From assembly GCF_042662125.1 (NCBI RefSeq), contig NZ_JBHSXL010000003.1, positions 124,001 through 188,000 on the forward strand: a stretch of DNA of 64,000 bases. The letters are read 5' to 3'. Position 1 is the stretch's first letter; every line of letters begins with the position of its first letter. Below, piece after piece: positions 50,657-58,852 of this stretch. The notes under the pieces were generated by a model that was not told the DNA's origin, ran no database searches, and worked only from the letters and a program-made list of their open reading frames with translations. Source of the DNA: Halopenitus salinus. Lineage in GTDB: Archaea; Halobacteriota; Halobacteria; Halobacteriales; Haloferacaceae. Made by a program: the position numbers and the translations under genes.

Positions 50657-53007
50657 CAACTACTCTGAGAAAGCGCGCTCTGTTCTTGATCCTGTGTCGG
50701 ATCGACGACCACGGTCGCCCCGATCTCGCCATCGTCGGTCGCGAAGACCCAGTATCCACGGAACGGACCGACGTTCGACGAGCCGACGAGCGTCTCGTCA
50801 CCGGCCACGTCGTAGGGGACGCTATCGGGACCGGACATCGGATTCACGACGCGTTCGACCGATGCCGTCGAAGCCGAGAAGGCCTCATCCGAACCGCCGG
50901 ACTGGGGCGCACCGATGTAGTTCCACCCGGCCTCGAGGTCCGCGGAGGTCATCGACGGCGCGACGCCGTCATCGGACTGATACTCGAAGGAGATGTGGAG
51001 ATCCTCCTCTCCCTCGTTGATCACGACGAAGGCGTCAAGGGCGTTGACGTCCTGATCGGCGATCTGGGAGCCGGTCTGCCACTCGTTGCCGTCGTGCGCG
51101 TAGACGACGCCGTCGACGTCACCGAATACCTCGCTCACAGTTCCGTTGACCGGTGCGGGGAACGCCACCGCGTAGGCGTTTCCGTCCGCGGGTACCGTCA
51201 GATCGTGGCCGAACTCCGTCGTCTCGGAGGGCGTGTCGACGGAGAGCTGATCGGGTTGGGTCGTCAAGAACGGATCGTAGGTGACGTCTCCCTCGATCCC
51301 GTTGCCTGCGGCCGCGTTCGGCCCTTCGGAGTGGTTCCAGTAGTTGAGCGTGGCGTCGAGTGTGTGTTCGTACTCGGACGCGTTCACCGCAAATTCATCG
51401 GCGCTTACGTTGTTCCGTCGGATCGTGACGTCCGCCGTTGCGCTTGACTCGACCAGAATGCCGGTCTCGGTGCTCTCGATCGTGTTGTTGGTGACTGAGA
51501 CATTATCCCCGGAGATGTCGATTGAGCGTTCCTGTTGGAAGTTACCGCGCTCAGTGTACTCGGAGTCGTTGACGGTGATCGTATTGTTCGTAATCACCAT
51601 ATCGTCGGTATTCCAGCCAGAGATTCCTTGTACACCGGTGTCGATCGTGTTGTTCGCGATGTAGGATGCAATGGCATCGCTACCCGAGCTTTGTCCGATT
51701 CCAGTCACATCACTATTTATGACGTTTGATTCGACTGTTGCAGAGTCACTTGTGAGTTGAACGCCTCCGTTGAATCCGGTGAATTCATTTTCAGATATTT
51801 TTGCATTACGCCCTTCAACCCAGACAGCATACCCATCTCGAGAGTTGAAATCGCTAGTGCTTGGCCCATCGAATACCGAATTATTAATTGTAACTGATTC
51901 TCCCGTTATTTTTACTGCATTTTCTTTGTTTAGCTCTTCGAATTCCACACCATTCACAATTACACTATTGGCATTTATGTCATGGTTCCCCACGATAGTT
52001 GCTTCTGATTCGTCACTACGATCAGTACGATCACCGGATACACCCGCGTAAGGTCCTCTGATTATCACTTCTGTGTTGATTGTTAGAGATTCTTGATAAT
52101 CTCCGGAATTGATATTGACTGTTTGTCCGGATCCAACAAAAGTGATAACCGGTTGTATCTGGTTAGATAACGCCTCTGAGCTCGTTACACTAAGACCATT
52201 CTCACCGAGTTCTACAGAATCATTCTTGAATATAGTTACGACGTTATCACTTTTATTGACACTATCAAGAATGCCACTAAAGTCGTTATTCTTTATTTTA
52301 CTCTCGCTCGCCTCATGTTCCAATCCAACACCATCTTTGGGAGTAGCGTCAATAGCGCTTGTACTCCCCGAAAATGTGTTGTTTGTTATATTAACCTCCG
52401 TTGAGCCCCGATCAGATCCGTACGATCTCTCACCACCAATAAACACTAATTTATTGGCAGTTGCACCCTCTACGGTCGTGAATGTGTTTTTTTCATACGT
52501 GACGTTTTTAGTATTACCACCATGGAATACAGCATATCCGTCATTAGGTGCCTTGATTGTATTATTGATGAATTTAATATTTCTTTGCGGATTATCGGAG
52601 CTCCCGCCAGTCTGAATATCTAGTGCTTGAGATCCTTCGGTGGTCTGCTGAATAACGAATCCATCAACCGTAAGTCCAGAAACAGAGCCGACTGGCTCTC
52701 CTTCTGCCTCGCTAGGAAGGTAAATACCACCCTCAATTGTTGGATCGGCATCCGACGCAGATTTAAGCGTAATACCGTCCGTCGTTATCGTTACGCCACT
52801 GTAGGTTCCTTCTTTGACAATGAGTGTATCTCCAGTATTTGCAGCATCAATCTTATTTTGCAAGTCATCGCTATTGCCAACAGCAACTTCTGCCGCCGCC
52901 GCACTTCCCGCAAATCCCGTACTCAACGCGGCCACCGACAGCACCATCACGGCGGCCAGAAACACCGCGCGCGATCGCTTCCGGAAGGTTCGTTCGTCGG
53001 TTGTCAT
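50656..53007 (-). CDS. secreted right-handed beta-helix surface protein
   Basis: 783 residues. The N-terminus 'RAVFLAAVMVLSVAALSTGFAGSAAAA' matches the haloarchaeal surface-glycoprotein signal peptide. About residues 50-560 form repeated parallel beta-helix turns ('NNTI', 'NNTFSG', 'GIL', 'ENEFTGFNGGVQL'), with many N-x-S/T sequons for N-glycosylation; the last 200 residues are a beta-sandwich with 'DAFVVINEGEEDLHISFEYQ' and 'WNYIGAPQSGG'. It has no C-terminal PGF-CTERM anchor of its own. Its central coding part (roughly 51.7-52.9 kb) is far more AT-rich than the rest of the window, a sign of transfer or rapid change. The PGF-CTERM partner gene overlaps its stop. Confidence 0.88.
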   Translation of the reverse strand: MTTDERTFRKRSRAVFLAAVMVLSVAALSTGFAGSAAAAEVAVGNSDDLQNKIDAANTGDTLIVKEGTYSGVTITTDGITLKSASDADPTIEGGIYLPSEAEGEPVGSVSGLTVDGFVIQQTTEGSQALDIQTGGSSDNPQRNIKFINNTIKAPNDGYAVFHGGNTKNVTYEKNTFTTVEGATANKLVFIGGERSYGSDRGSTEVNITNNTFSGSTSAIDATPKDGVGLEHEASESKIKNNDFSGILDSVNKSDNVVTIFKNDSVELGENGLSVTSSEALSNQIQPVITFVGSGQTVNINSGDYQESLTINTEVIIRGPYAGVSGDRTDRSDESEATIVGNHDINANSVIVNGVEFEELNKENAVKITGESVTINNSVFDGPSTSDFNSRDGYAVWVEGRNAKISENEFTGFNGGVQLTSDSATVESNVINSDVTGIGQSSGSDAIASYIANNTIDTGVQGISGWNTDDMVITNNTITVNDSEYTERGNFQQERSIDISGDNVSVTNNTIESTETGILVESSATADVTIRRNNVSADEFAVNASEYEHTLDATLNYWNHSEGPNAAAGNGIEGDVTYDPFLTTQPDQLSVDTPSETTEFGHDLTVPADGNAYAVAFPAPVNGTVSEVFGDVDGVVYAHDGNEWQTGSQIADQDVNALDAFVVINEGEEDLHISFEYQSDDGVAPSMTSADLEAGWNYIGAPQSGGSDEAFSASTASVERVVNPMSGPDSVPYDVAGDETLVGSSNVGPFRGYWVFATDDGEIGATVVVDPTQDQEQSALSQSS

Positions 53008-53391
53008 GCCTGTACTACCCCCACACCATTGGGACGGGACCGTCGGTACGGCCCGTCGATCGTCCTGTTTCGAGTCATTCTCGGAAGTACCGTATGCCGA
53101 CGAAACCGGGACCGATCACGGATCCACATCACGTTCCGCTCGCTCGAGCCCTGTCGGCATATACCGTTGGTATCTACCAGCGTAGTATAAAAATTTGGGA
53201 GCAGGAGAGATGGGTCGGGACCCGAAAGCGTGCGGACACACGATGTCGAATACGGGGATCGTTTCTGAGAGCGTAGTGACGAGCCTAGATCGAACCGCCC
53301 TCCGGACTTACATCCAGGATTCGACACTTCCGAACGGTATCGGCATTGCTCGTCGACGAACGAACACCGACGGAGGAGATACGGAGCCGAT
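53008..53391. other. 384-base intergenic region upstream of the surface-protein operon
   Basis: It contains the likely promoter of the surface operon (gtataaaaa at 53185-53193 read on the minus strand) and a small palindrome ataccgttggtat at 53161-53173 that would lie just downstream of the TATA box. No convincing gene; a possible 80-residue ORF at 53210-53452 is rejected. Confidence 0.55.
53185..53193 (-). promoter_or_regulatory. TATA box of the surface-protein operon
   Basis: tttttatac on the minus strand. Transcription would start near 53158, giving a leader of about 150 bases before the ATG at 53007, unusually long for this genome. Confidence 0.5.
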
Positions 53392-53682
53392 CTACCGTGC
53401 CTGCAGTTCGCGTTCGATCAGCTCGTCGAAGTCAGTCTCGTCACACTCGTAGGCTTCCCGATTCTCCGCGACGACGCGTCCCTTCTCCGTGATCACGTAG
53501 AGTCCGCTGTTCGGGGCCGGTCCGATGCGTTTGAGGAGGCCGTAATCCGCCAACACCGGGAGCCGGGTGTTGATGTACGAACGGTTTCGGTCGAGAACGT
53601 ACGCGAGGTTCGCCGCGTTGTTCCGCCGACCATCCGAGAGGGCCTCGAGGATGTCGAAATCGGTCGGAACCGTAATCCGCAT
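53392..53682 (-). CDS. winged-helix transcriptional regulator
   Basis: 96 residues from the ATG at 53682. 'PTDFDILEALSDGRRNNAANLAYVLDRNRSYINTRLPVLADYGLLKRIG' is a MarR/PadR-like winged helix with recognition helix 'RSYINTRLPVLADYGLL', then the wing 'GLYVITEKG'. A TATA box about 26 bases upstream supports the leaderless start; the GTG at 53697 is rejected. It lies 384 bases upstream of, and on the same strand as, the surface-protein operon and is its most likely local regulator (inference). Confidence 0.82.
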   Translation of the reverse strand: MRITVPTDFDILEALSDGRRNNAANLAYVLDRNRSYINTRLPVLADYGLLKRIGPAPNSGLYVITEKGRVVAENREAYECDETDFDELIERELQAR

Positions 53683-53701
53683 TATGCGGGGTACCACATA
53701 C

Positions 53702-53711
53702 GAATATAAAG
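53702..53711 (-). promoter_or_regulatory. TATA box of the winged-helix regulator
   Basis: ctttatattc on the minus strand, about 26 bases before the ATG at 53682. Confidence 0.7.
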
Positions 53712-54008
53712 TCCTTTTTGATCATCGTTCGGATTATAGACGATCTGAGAGGAATTTTCGACGATCGTTTTTCGTTTCGACACCCGACCCGATGAATCCG
53801 AGACGAACGACCATCCTCGAGCAGACCGTACCGCGACCATCCGGAAATCCGCTCACGGTTCATCTTGAATCCGCTCCCGTTCCTCCGTGAGATCGACCAG
53901 CACCCGTTCGTGGTCTCGACCGTCCAATCGAGGCAACCCTCAACCATCTCTTGTGGCGGGCTGTGGCGTGTCTATTCTCTCACGTTTCGGAACCGATACG
54001 CGACCGTG
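53712..54008. other. gap between the regulator promoter and the DUF7504-like gene
   Basis: About 300 bases without a convincing gene on either strand. Moderately AT-rich near 53712-53770. Nothing else recognised. Confidence 0.5.
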
Positions 54009-54623
54009 TCATCGTGATCGGCGAGACCACCCATCCGCGTCACGATCGATCACGACGTCGAACAAACCGGATAACGCTTCGACCGTCTCCTCGTCGTGAG
54101 CTGCAGGAGTCAGACGATATCGAGCGATCGCGTTCGCAGCGGTACAGCGCCCAGTCAGCTGCGAGAGGAATCGATATGCGGACTCGATGTCCACGTACTG
54201 CAGCAGCGTCGATATCGACTCGAACTGGACGTCGATCGGACGCCCCCGTTCGGCCCACTCGTCCACGCGTTCCGTGATGCGGATCCCGAGCGGCGTCAAC
54301 GCGCCTGGAGAGTTCACGAACGCGGCCGAGAACGCGGATCGAGGGAGGTCGACGTCGCTCCCGTTCGGCAACGCGCACAGTATCACGCCCTCGGCTGGGT
54401 CCGCTCCGACCTGTCGATCCCACGTCTCGAGGCAGGACTTCGCCGATCGCGTGAGGGAGATCAACAGCACGTGACTCTCAGATGGATCCAAGACGGGGGC
54501 GTCCGGGAACTGGAACGGCGGCTCCGCTGCTCCCGTCGAACGATCGAGGACGAGCACGTTCGTGCCTGGATCGGGATCGAGTGGCGGATCGGGGGGCGAT
54601 CGAGCCCCGGAATCCGGATTCAT
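54009..54623 (-). CDS. DUF7504-like RecA-fold protein (haloarchaeal)
   Basis: 204 residues. 'PSESHVLLISLTRSAKSCLETW', 'GALTPLGIRITERVDEWAERGRPIDVQFESISTLLQYVDIESAYRFLSQLTGRCTAANAIARYRLTPAAHDEETVEALSGLFDVVID' follow the order of the DUF7504/HTR-like family, which has a KaiC-like core but no Walker A. Such proteins are common beside haloarchaeal sensors and regulators; function unproven. Its ATG overlaps the stop of the small upstream gene by 4 bases. Confidence 0.75.
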   Translation of the reverse strand: MNPDSGARSPPDPPLDPDPGTNVLVLDRSTGAAEPPFQFPDAPVLDPSESHVLLISLTRSAKSCLETWDRQVGADPAEGVILCALPNGSDVDLPRSAFSAAFVNSPGALTPLGIRITERVDEWAERGRPIDVQFESISTLLQYVDIESAYRFLSQLTGRCTAANAIARYRLTPAAHDEETVEALSGLFDVVIDRDADGWSRRSR

Positions 54624-54925
54624 CGATCCTCGGGAGTTTCACGAGCCTCGTAGTCCTCGCAGTCCTCTCCGTTGAGCGTCGCCTTGGCCGTTCGGAGATC
54701 GTCGATGGCGCGTTCGTGACCGTGAATCGCGTCCTCGAGACACGTCTCGATCTCCTCGTGGTTCAGATCGAACTCGTCGTGAGTGACATAGAGGAGGTAC
54801 TGCTCGAGGCTCGTGTTCGCGTGCGACTGGGCGTCGATGATCGCCTTCACTACGGTCCAGTCGATCTCGGAGGGTTCGTCGGGACTCACAAGCCCCCTCC
54901 GGATCGTTCGAATGCGCTTCCCCAC
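54620..54925 (-). CDS. small helical haloarchaeal protein
   Basis: 101 residues from a GTG at 54925; a GTG at 54889 would give 89 residues. Mostly helical, e.g. 'IDWTVVKAIIDAQSHANTSLEQYLLYVTHDEFDLNHEEIETCLEDAIHGHERAIDDLRTAKATLNG'. No family recognised with confidence. It is translationally coupled with the DUF7504-like gene (4-base overlap), so they probably work together. Confidence 0.65.
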   Translation of the reverse strand: MGKRIRTIRRGLVSPDEPSEIDWTVVKAIIDAQSHANTSLEQYLLYVTHDEFDLNHEEIETCLEDAIHGHERAIDDLRTAKATLNGEDCEDYEARETPEDR

Positions 54926-55359
54926 GATTCGTTCGAGCGTCGGCGCGGTAACATCACGATGCTCTCGTCGCGTTGTTCCGTTTGGAACCTCACAGAGCGG
55001 CCACCCCTCCCATCATCATTCGACGATGACCGCGGATGTGCCGGCGACGTTTCATCTGACACGGATCGAACCGACATCACTCCCGGATACATCTCTCCCA
55101 CACCGGATCATACCGATAGTACATACTATTAAGAACGTTACTGAACCACACCCATTTGTTGGGTTCTCACTGGTATCGGAATTATCCGTCTTCCTCGAGA
55201 GATGGGCCATCAAGTCATCGATCGTCCCGATTTCGACTCCGATAGACCGAGATACGACGGGAGTCGCGGTAGCCGTGAGCGAATTACCGTTCGCTCGCCA
55301 CGACGCCCCATCACCGCAGGAGTGAATACCGTCGATCGATTACCGCCGATCGATCACGG
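54926..55359. other. 434-base gap, nothing recognised
   Basis: No convincing gene or RNA. It is somewhat AT-rich near 55100-55180. Longest gap between genes in this half of the window apart from 45.1-45.6 kb. Confidence 0.5.
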
Positions 55360-55917
55360 ATGATGGCCCCCACCCACGTCGTCCTCGGGCCCGTGTTGGC
55401 CCTCCCGCTGCTCGTCCTCGCCCCGGAGCTGGCGGCGACGGGCGCGCTCGCGGGAATTGCGGGCGGCATCCTCCCCGACCTCGATCTCTTCGTCGGCGAG
55501 CACCGGCGGACGCTTCACTACCCGCTTTTCTACTGGATCCCCACGATTCCGGCGGTCGGCCTGGCCGCGCTCGTTCCGACCGCGGCCACGGTCGCGATCG
55601 CGATGTGTCTGCTCGCCGCCGCGGTCCACTCCGTCGCCGACGCGCTCGGCGGCGCCCGGGAGCTCACCCCCTGGGAGGCAACCTCCGATCTCGGCGTGTA
55701 CCACCACGTCGAGCGACGGTGGATCCCGCCGCGACGGATCATCAGATACGACGGCGCTCCGGAAGACGTGGCGCTCTCGTTCGTGCTTGCGATCCCGGGC
55801 GCGTTCCTCTTCGACGGGGGCGTCCGCCTCGCGGTCGCGATCGCCTTGATCGTCGCGGTCGTCTACGGGCTCATCAGAAAGCGCGTCCCGCGGTACATCG
55901 AGCCGATCGTCGAGTAG
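55360..55917 (+). CDS. YdjM-like metal-dependent membrane hydrolase
   Basis: 185 residues. 'MMAPTHVVLGPVLALP' with a metal-type His and 'AGGILPDLDLFVGEHRRTLHYPLFYW' with Asp-x-Asp and His match the YdjM/LexA-regulated membrane hydrolase family (DUF457). Four membrane segments are seen. Members cluster with lipid or envelope genes; the substrate is unknown. It is 443 bases past the DUF7504-like pair, on the opposite strand. Confidence 0.85.
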   Translation: MMAPTHVVLGPVLALPLLVLAPELAATGALAGIAGGILPDLDLFVGEHRRTLHYPLFYWIPTIPAVGLAALVPTAATVAIAMCLLAAAVHSVADALGGARELTPWEATSDLGVYHHVERRWIPPRRIIRYDGAPEDVALSFVLAIPGAFLFDGGVRLAVAIALIVAVVYGLIRKRVPRYIEPIVE

Positions 55918-55978
55918 GGAGGGGACGGCTCCGTTACCGGACCTCTCGCGCCGATCGGGAGTTTAATCCACCAATAGG

Positions 55979-55986
55979 TATTTAAG
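55979..55986 (+). promoter_or_regulatory. TATA box of the HTH gene at 56009
   Basis: tatttaag about 27 bases before the ATG at 56009, implying a leaderless transcript. Confidence 0.6.
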
Positions 55987-56008
55987 GTATGGTAACGTGT
56001 AACACGAT

Positions 56009-56263
56009 ATGGCTGCCAGCCGGTGTCGAGACCTCGATCGGACCGACGAGAGGGTTCTCAGGTACCTCCTCGAGTCCGGCGCGGACTATCCGGCCCTGAT
56101 CGCGGGAAACACCGGACTGCACGTGGCCCACGTCGAACGGCGCCTCGAGACGCTCGCGGAGACGGGGCTCGTCGAGCCGGTCAGCGACGAGGTGGTCTAC
56201 CGGGCGACCGAACGGGGAAGCGAGCGGTACCACGCCAGCGACGCGACCCCCGTCTCGGAGTGA
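56009..56263 (+). CDS. small winged-helix protein
   Basis: 84 residues. 'RDLDRTDERVLRYLLESGADYPALIAGNTGLHVAHVERRLETLAETGLVEPV' is a winged-helix DNA-binding domain, with the wing 'DEVVYRATERGSERYH'. It resembles the phage PhiH-repressor-like small regulators of haloarchaea. Its target is unknown; the divergent or upstream YdjM-like gene ends 92 bases earlier. Confidence 0.75.
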   Translation: MAASRCRDLDRTDERVLRYLLESGADYPALIAGNTGLHVAHVERRLETLAETGLVEPVSDEVVYRATERGSERYHASDATPVSE

Positions 56264-56334
56264 TCCTCGGCGACGGGCGCTTCGATCGAGCTTCTGCGAC
56301 GGGTTGAAGTCCCCGACACCCCGAGTGTCCCCCG

Positions 56335-56835
56335 ATGGGATACGCGTGTCCGGTCTGTGAGGTGCCCCAACGGGACGGCGAACACCTGGCACACCACCTC
56401 GCGTTCACGGCGATGTTACACGGCGGCGATCACGAGGAGTGGCTCGCGGAGCACGCTCCCGGATGGACCGATCGCGAGCCCGCGGAACTGGCCGCGGACG
56501 TGACCGAACACGCCGAGGCGGCCGAGTACCACGAGGTGTTCGAGGACACCGTCCACGGTCACGACCGGGGGCGGCCGGACGTCGGGGGGGCCGACGCGTC
56601 GAGCCGCGGTCGAAATCTCGAGCACGCAAGCGGTGCTCCCAACGCCGCCGACGCCGCCGACGGCGCAAGCACCACCACGACGTCAGCTCCGGACGCCGAG
56701 ACGGAGGCGATCATCGAGGAGGCCCGCGAGCTGACGCGACGGATGTATTCGGACGACCATACGGGTTCGGATGGCGATACGGATCCGGACTCGGGCGGGG
56801 ACGCCGACATGGACGACTGCGACGGATCGAATTAA
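56335..56835 (+). CDS. DUF5810-like zinc-finger protein
   Basis: 166 residues. The N-terminus 'YACPVCEVPQRDGEHLAHHLAFTAMLHGGDH' has C-x2-C and H-x3-H motifs for zinc. The middle is an acidic linker with Ala/Ser and the end 'EAIIEEARELTRRMYSDDHTG' is helical, then disordered. It is followed by DUF5809, a pairing remembered from haloarchaeal genomes. Function unknown. Confidence 0.8.
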   Translation: MGYACPVCEVPQRDGEHLAHHLAFTAMLHGGDHEEWLAEHAPGWTDREPAELAADVTEHAEAAEYHEVFEDTVHGHDRGRPDVGGADASSRGRNLEHASGAPNAADAADGASTTTTSAPDAETEAIIEEARELTRRMYSDDHTGSDGDTDPDSGGDADMDDCDGSN

Positions 56836-56939
56836 TTCCCGATCGCCACCGGATTGCCGACCGGATCACCGCGATCCGATCGCTTCGTCGTCCGGACGCA
56901 AGCGGAACGCCCTTCCGAACCTCGCGTCTACGAACGCGC

Positions 56940-57422
56940 ATGGACACTCGGGGAGCGTTCGCGCCGGAGACGATGGCGGAAGCACGCGAGCAGTACGTCG
57001 AGACCGGGCCGGCCGCGAAGGTGGTCGTCCGCGAGACGGCGAAGGCGATGTCCTTCGACGCCGACGAGTACGCCGACCGGGTCACCGGCGAGGTGGTCGA
57101 GACCGCCCGCGACGCCATCTTCGCCTCGATGCTGGAGGTGCGGGTGGCGGACCGCCCGACCTTCGAGGAGTGGCTCGAGACGTCCGAGACGTACGACGAT
57201 TCCGACGTCGAGCTGCTGGGCTCCGAGCACGTCGACCGGATCGTCTGGCACGCCGCTCCGTTCGCGGGGACCGTGATCGCCGCCAGCTTCCACGAGGAGG
57301 AGGAGGCCGCGATCGGGACCCTTCGGCGGAACGCGTTCGGACGGATCTATCACGATCGGCTCCGATCGGGCGGGGATGCGCCCGCCGATGTGTCCGCGGA
57401 CGCGTCCACCGACGAACGGTAG
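56940..57422 (+). CDS. DUF5809-like protein
   Basis: 160 residues from the ATG at 56940. The conserved start 'MDTRGAFAPETMAEAREQYVETGPAAKVVVRETAKAMSFDADEYADRVTGEVVETARDAIFASMLEV' matches the DUF5809 pattern as I remember it. Predicted alpha/beta, no cofactor motif. A 16-base tandem duplication covers its stop codon (57418-57449). Partner of the DUF5810-like gene. Confidence 0.8.
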   Translation: MDTRGAFAPETMAEAREQYVETGPAAKVVVRETAKAMSFDADEYADRVTGEVVETARDAIFASMLEVRVADRPTFEEWLETSETYDDSDVELLGSEHVDRIVWHAAPFAGTVIAASFHEEEEAAIGTLRRNAFGRIYHDRLRSGGDAPADVSADASTDER

Positions 57423-57449
57423 CGTCGTCGATTGGTAGCGTCGTCGATT
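57418..57449. repeat. 16-bp tandem duplication over a stop codon
   Basis: Two exact adjacent copies of ggtagcgtcgtcgatt, the first containing the TAG stop of the DUF5809-like gene. Recent duplication by slippage or repair is the simplest reading. Confidence 0.9.
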
Positions 57450-57570
57450 CCGCGGGGTGAACGTGCGGCGAAACTGCCCGACGTGACGGCTGTATCTCGG
57501 TTCCGACGGATGCCCGACAGATCCTCGACGGCGACCCACGTCCGGGCGCCGTTCGTCCGGAGAACAGCAA

Positions 57571-57577
57571 CTTTATC
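57571..57577 (+). promoter_or_regulatory. TATA box of the aIF2 gamma operon
   Basis: ctttatc with transcription start expected near 57598, giving a leader of about 30 bases that includes the strong Shine-Dalgarno at 57614-57621. Confidence 0.6.
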
Positions 57578-57613
57578 ACTCGCACGGAGCCAATTCCGCA
57601 CAAGATTACTCCC

Positions 57614-57621
57614 AAAGGAGG
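57614..57621 (+). promoter_or_regulatory. ribosome-binding site of aIF2 gamma
   Basis: aaaggagg six bases before the GTG at 57628, an extended match to the 16S anti-Shine-Dalgarno. It decides the GTG start. Confidence 0.85.
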
Positions 57622-57627
57622 CTTACG

Positions 57628-58851
57628 GTGACAAAAGACCACACACAACCGGAGGTGAACATCGGACTCGTCGGCCACGTCGACCACGGGAAGACGACGC
57701 TCGTCCAGGCGTTGTCGGGCTCGTGGACGGACCAGCACTCAGAGGAGATGAAACGCGGCATCTCCATCAGGCTCGGCTACGCGGACGCCACGTTCCGCGA
57801 ATGCCCGGGGCTCGAGGAGCCGCAGCGGTACACCGTCGAGGAGGAGTGTCCGGACGGCGGCGAAAGCGACGTCCGCCGAACGGTGTCGTTCGTCGACGCT
57901 CCAGGCCACGAGACGCTGATGGCGACGATGCTCTCGGGCGCCTCGATCATGGACGGCGCCGTGCTCGTCGTGAGCGCCACCGAGGACGTTCCGCAGGCAC
58001 AGACCGAAGAACACCTGATGGCGCTCGACATCATCGGGATCGACGACATCGTCATCGCCCAGAACAAGGTGGATCTGGTCGACCGCGATCGGGCGGTCGA
58101 AAACCACGAGCAGATCCGCGAGTTCGTCGAGGGGACCGTCGCGGAGGACGCGCCGATCGTCCCCGTCTCGGCCCAACAGGAGGTCAACCTCGACCTCCTC
58201 ATCCAGGCGATCGAGGAGGAGATCCCGACCCCCGACCGCGATCCCGACGCGTCCGCGCGGATGTTCGCGGCGCGTTCGTTCGACATCAATCGGCCCGGCG
58301 CGACCTTCGAGGACCTCCAGGGCGGCGTCGTCGGCGGCTCGCTCGTCGAGGGGGAACTCGAGGTGGGCGACGACCTCGAGATCCGTCCCGGCCTCGAGAT
58401 CGACGAGGAGGGCCGCACGGAGTGGCAGCCGCTCACCACCTCGATCCGGTCGCTACAGGCCGGCGGCGAGCAGGTCGAGACCGCCCGTCCCGGCGGGCTG
58501 TTGGGCGTCGGAACCGGACTCGATCCGAGCCTCACCAAGGGCGACGCGCTCGCGGGACAGGTCGCGGGCGAGCCCGGAACCCTGCCGCCGACCCGCGAGG
58601 CCTTCGAGATGGACGTCGACCTCCTCGACCGGATCGTCGGCGAGGGCGAGATCGAGGAGATCTCCACCGGCGAGCCGCTGATGCTCACCGTCGGCACCGC
58701 CACCACGGTCGGCGCGGTCACGAGCGCCCGCGAGGGGGAGTGCGAAGTGAACCTCAAACGCCCCGTCTGTGCCGAGGCTGGCGCGCAGATCGCGATCAAC
58801 CGCCGTGTCGGCGCACGTTGGCGGCTCATCGGCGTGGGGACGTTGAAGTAG
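57628..58851 (+). CDS. translation initiation factor aIF2 subunit gamma
   Basis: 407 residues from a GTG. GTPase motifs are G1 'GHVDHGKTT', G3 'VDAPGHE', G4 'NKVD' and 'SAQQEVN'. Domains II and III follow ('GGVVGGSLVEGELEVGDDLEIRPG'), and the zinc-knuckle of some orthologues is replaced by 'ECPGLEEPQRYTVEEECP'. It delivers Met-tRNAi to the small subunit. It heads a conserved archaeal cluster with a PIN protein, Rpo7, Spt4 and a dephospho-CoA kinase. Confidence 0.97.
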   Translation: MTKDHTQPEVNIGLVGHVDHGKTTLVQALSGSWTDQHSEEMKRGISIRLGYADATFRECPGLEEPQRYTVEEECPDGGESDVRRTVSFVDAPGHETLMATMLSGASIMDGAVLVVSATEDVPQAQTEEHLMALDIIGIDDIVIAQNKVDLVDRDRAVENHEQIREFVEGTVAEDAPIVPVSAQQEVNLDLLIQAIEEEIPTPDRDPDASARMFAARSFDINRPGATFEDLQGGVVGGSLVEGELEVGDDLEIRPGLEIDEEGRTEWQPLTTSIRSLQAGGEQVETARPGGLLGVGTGLDPSLTKGDALAGQVAGEPGTLPPTREAFEMDVDLLDRIVGEGEIEEISTGEPLMLTVGTATTVGAVTSAREGECEVNLKRPVCAEAGAQIAINRRVGARWRLIGVGTLK

Positions 58852-58852
58852 C

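Noticed and set aside
53210..53452. possible leaderless 80-residue gene on the plus strand, about 24 bases after an AT-rich TATA-like element
   Set aside because: Its end overlaps the regulator antisense, it is rich in Ser/Arg typical of shadow frames, and the TATA-like element is better read on the other strand for the surface operon.
54813..55325. 170-codon plus-strand frame in the 54.9-55.3 kb gap
   Set aside because: No promoter or family features and partly antisense to a coupled minus-strand gene.
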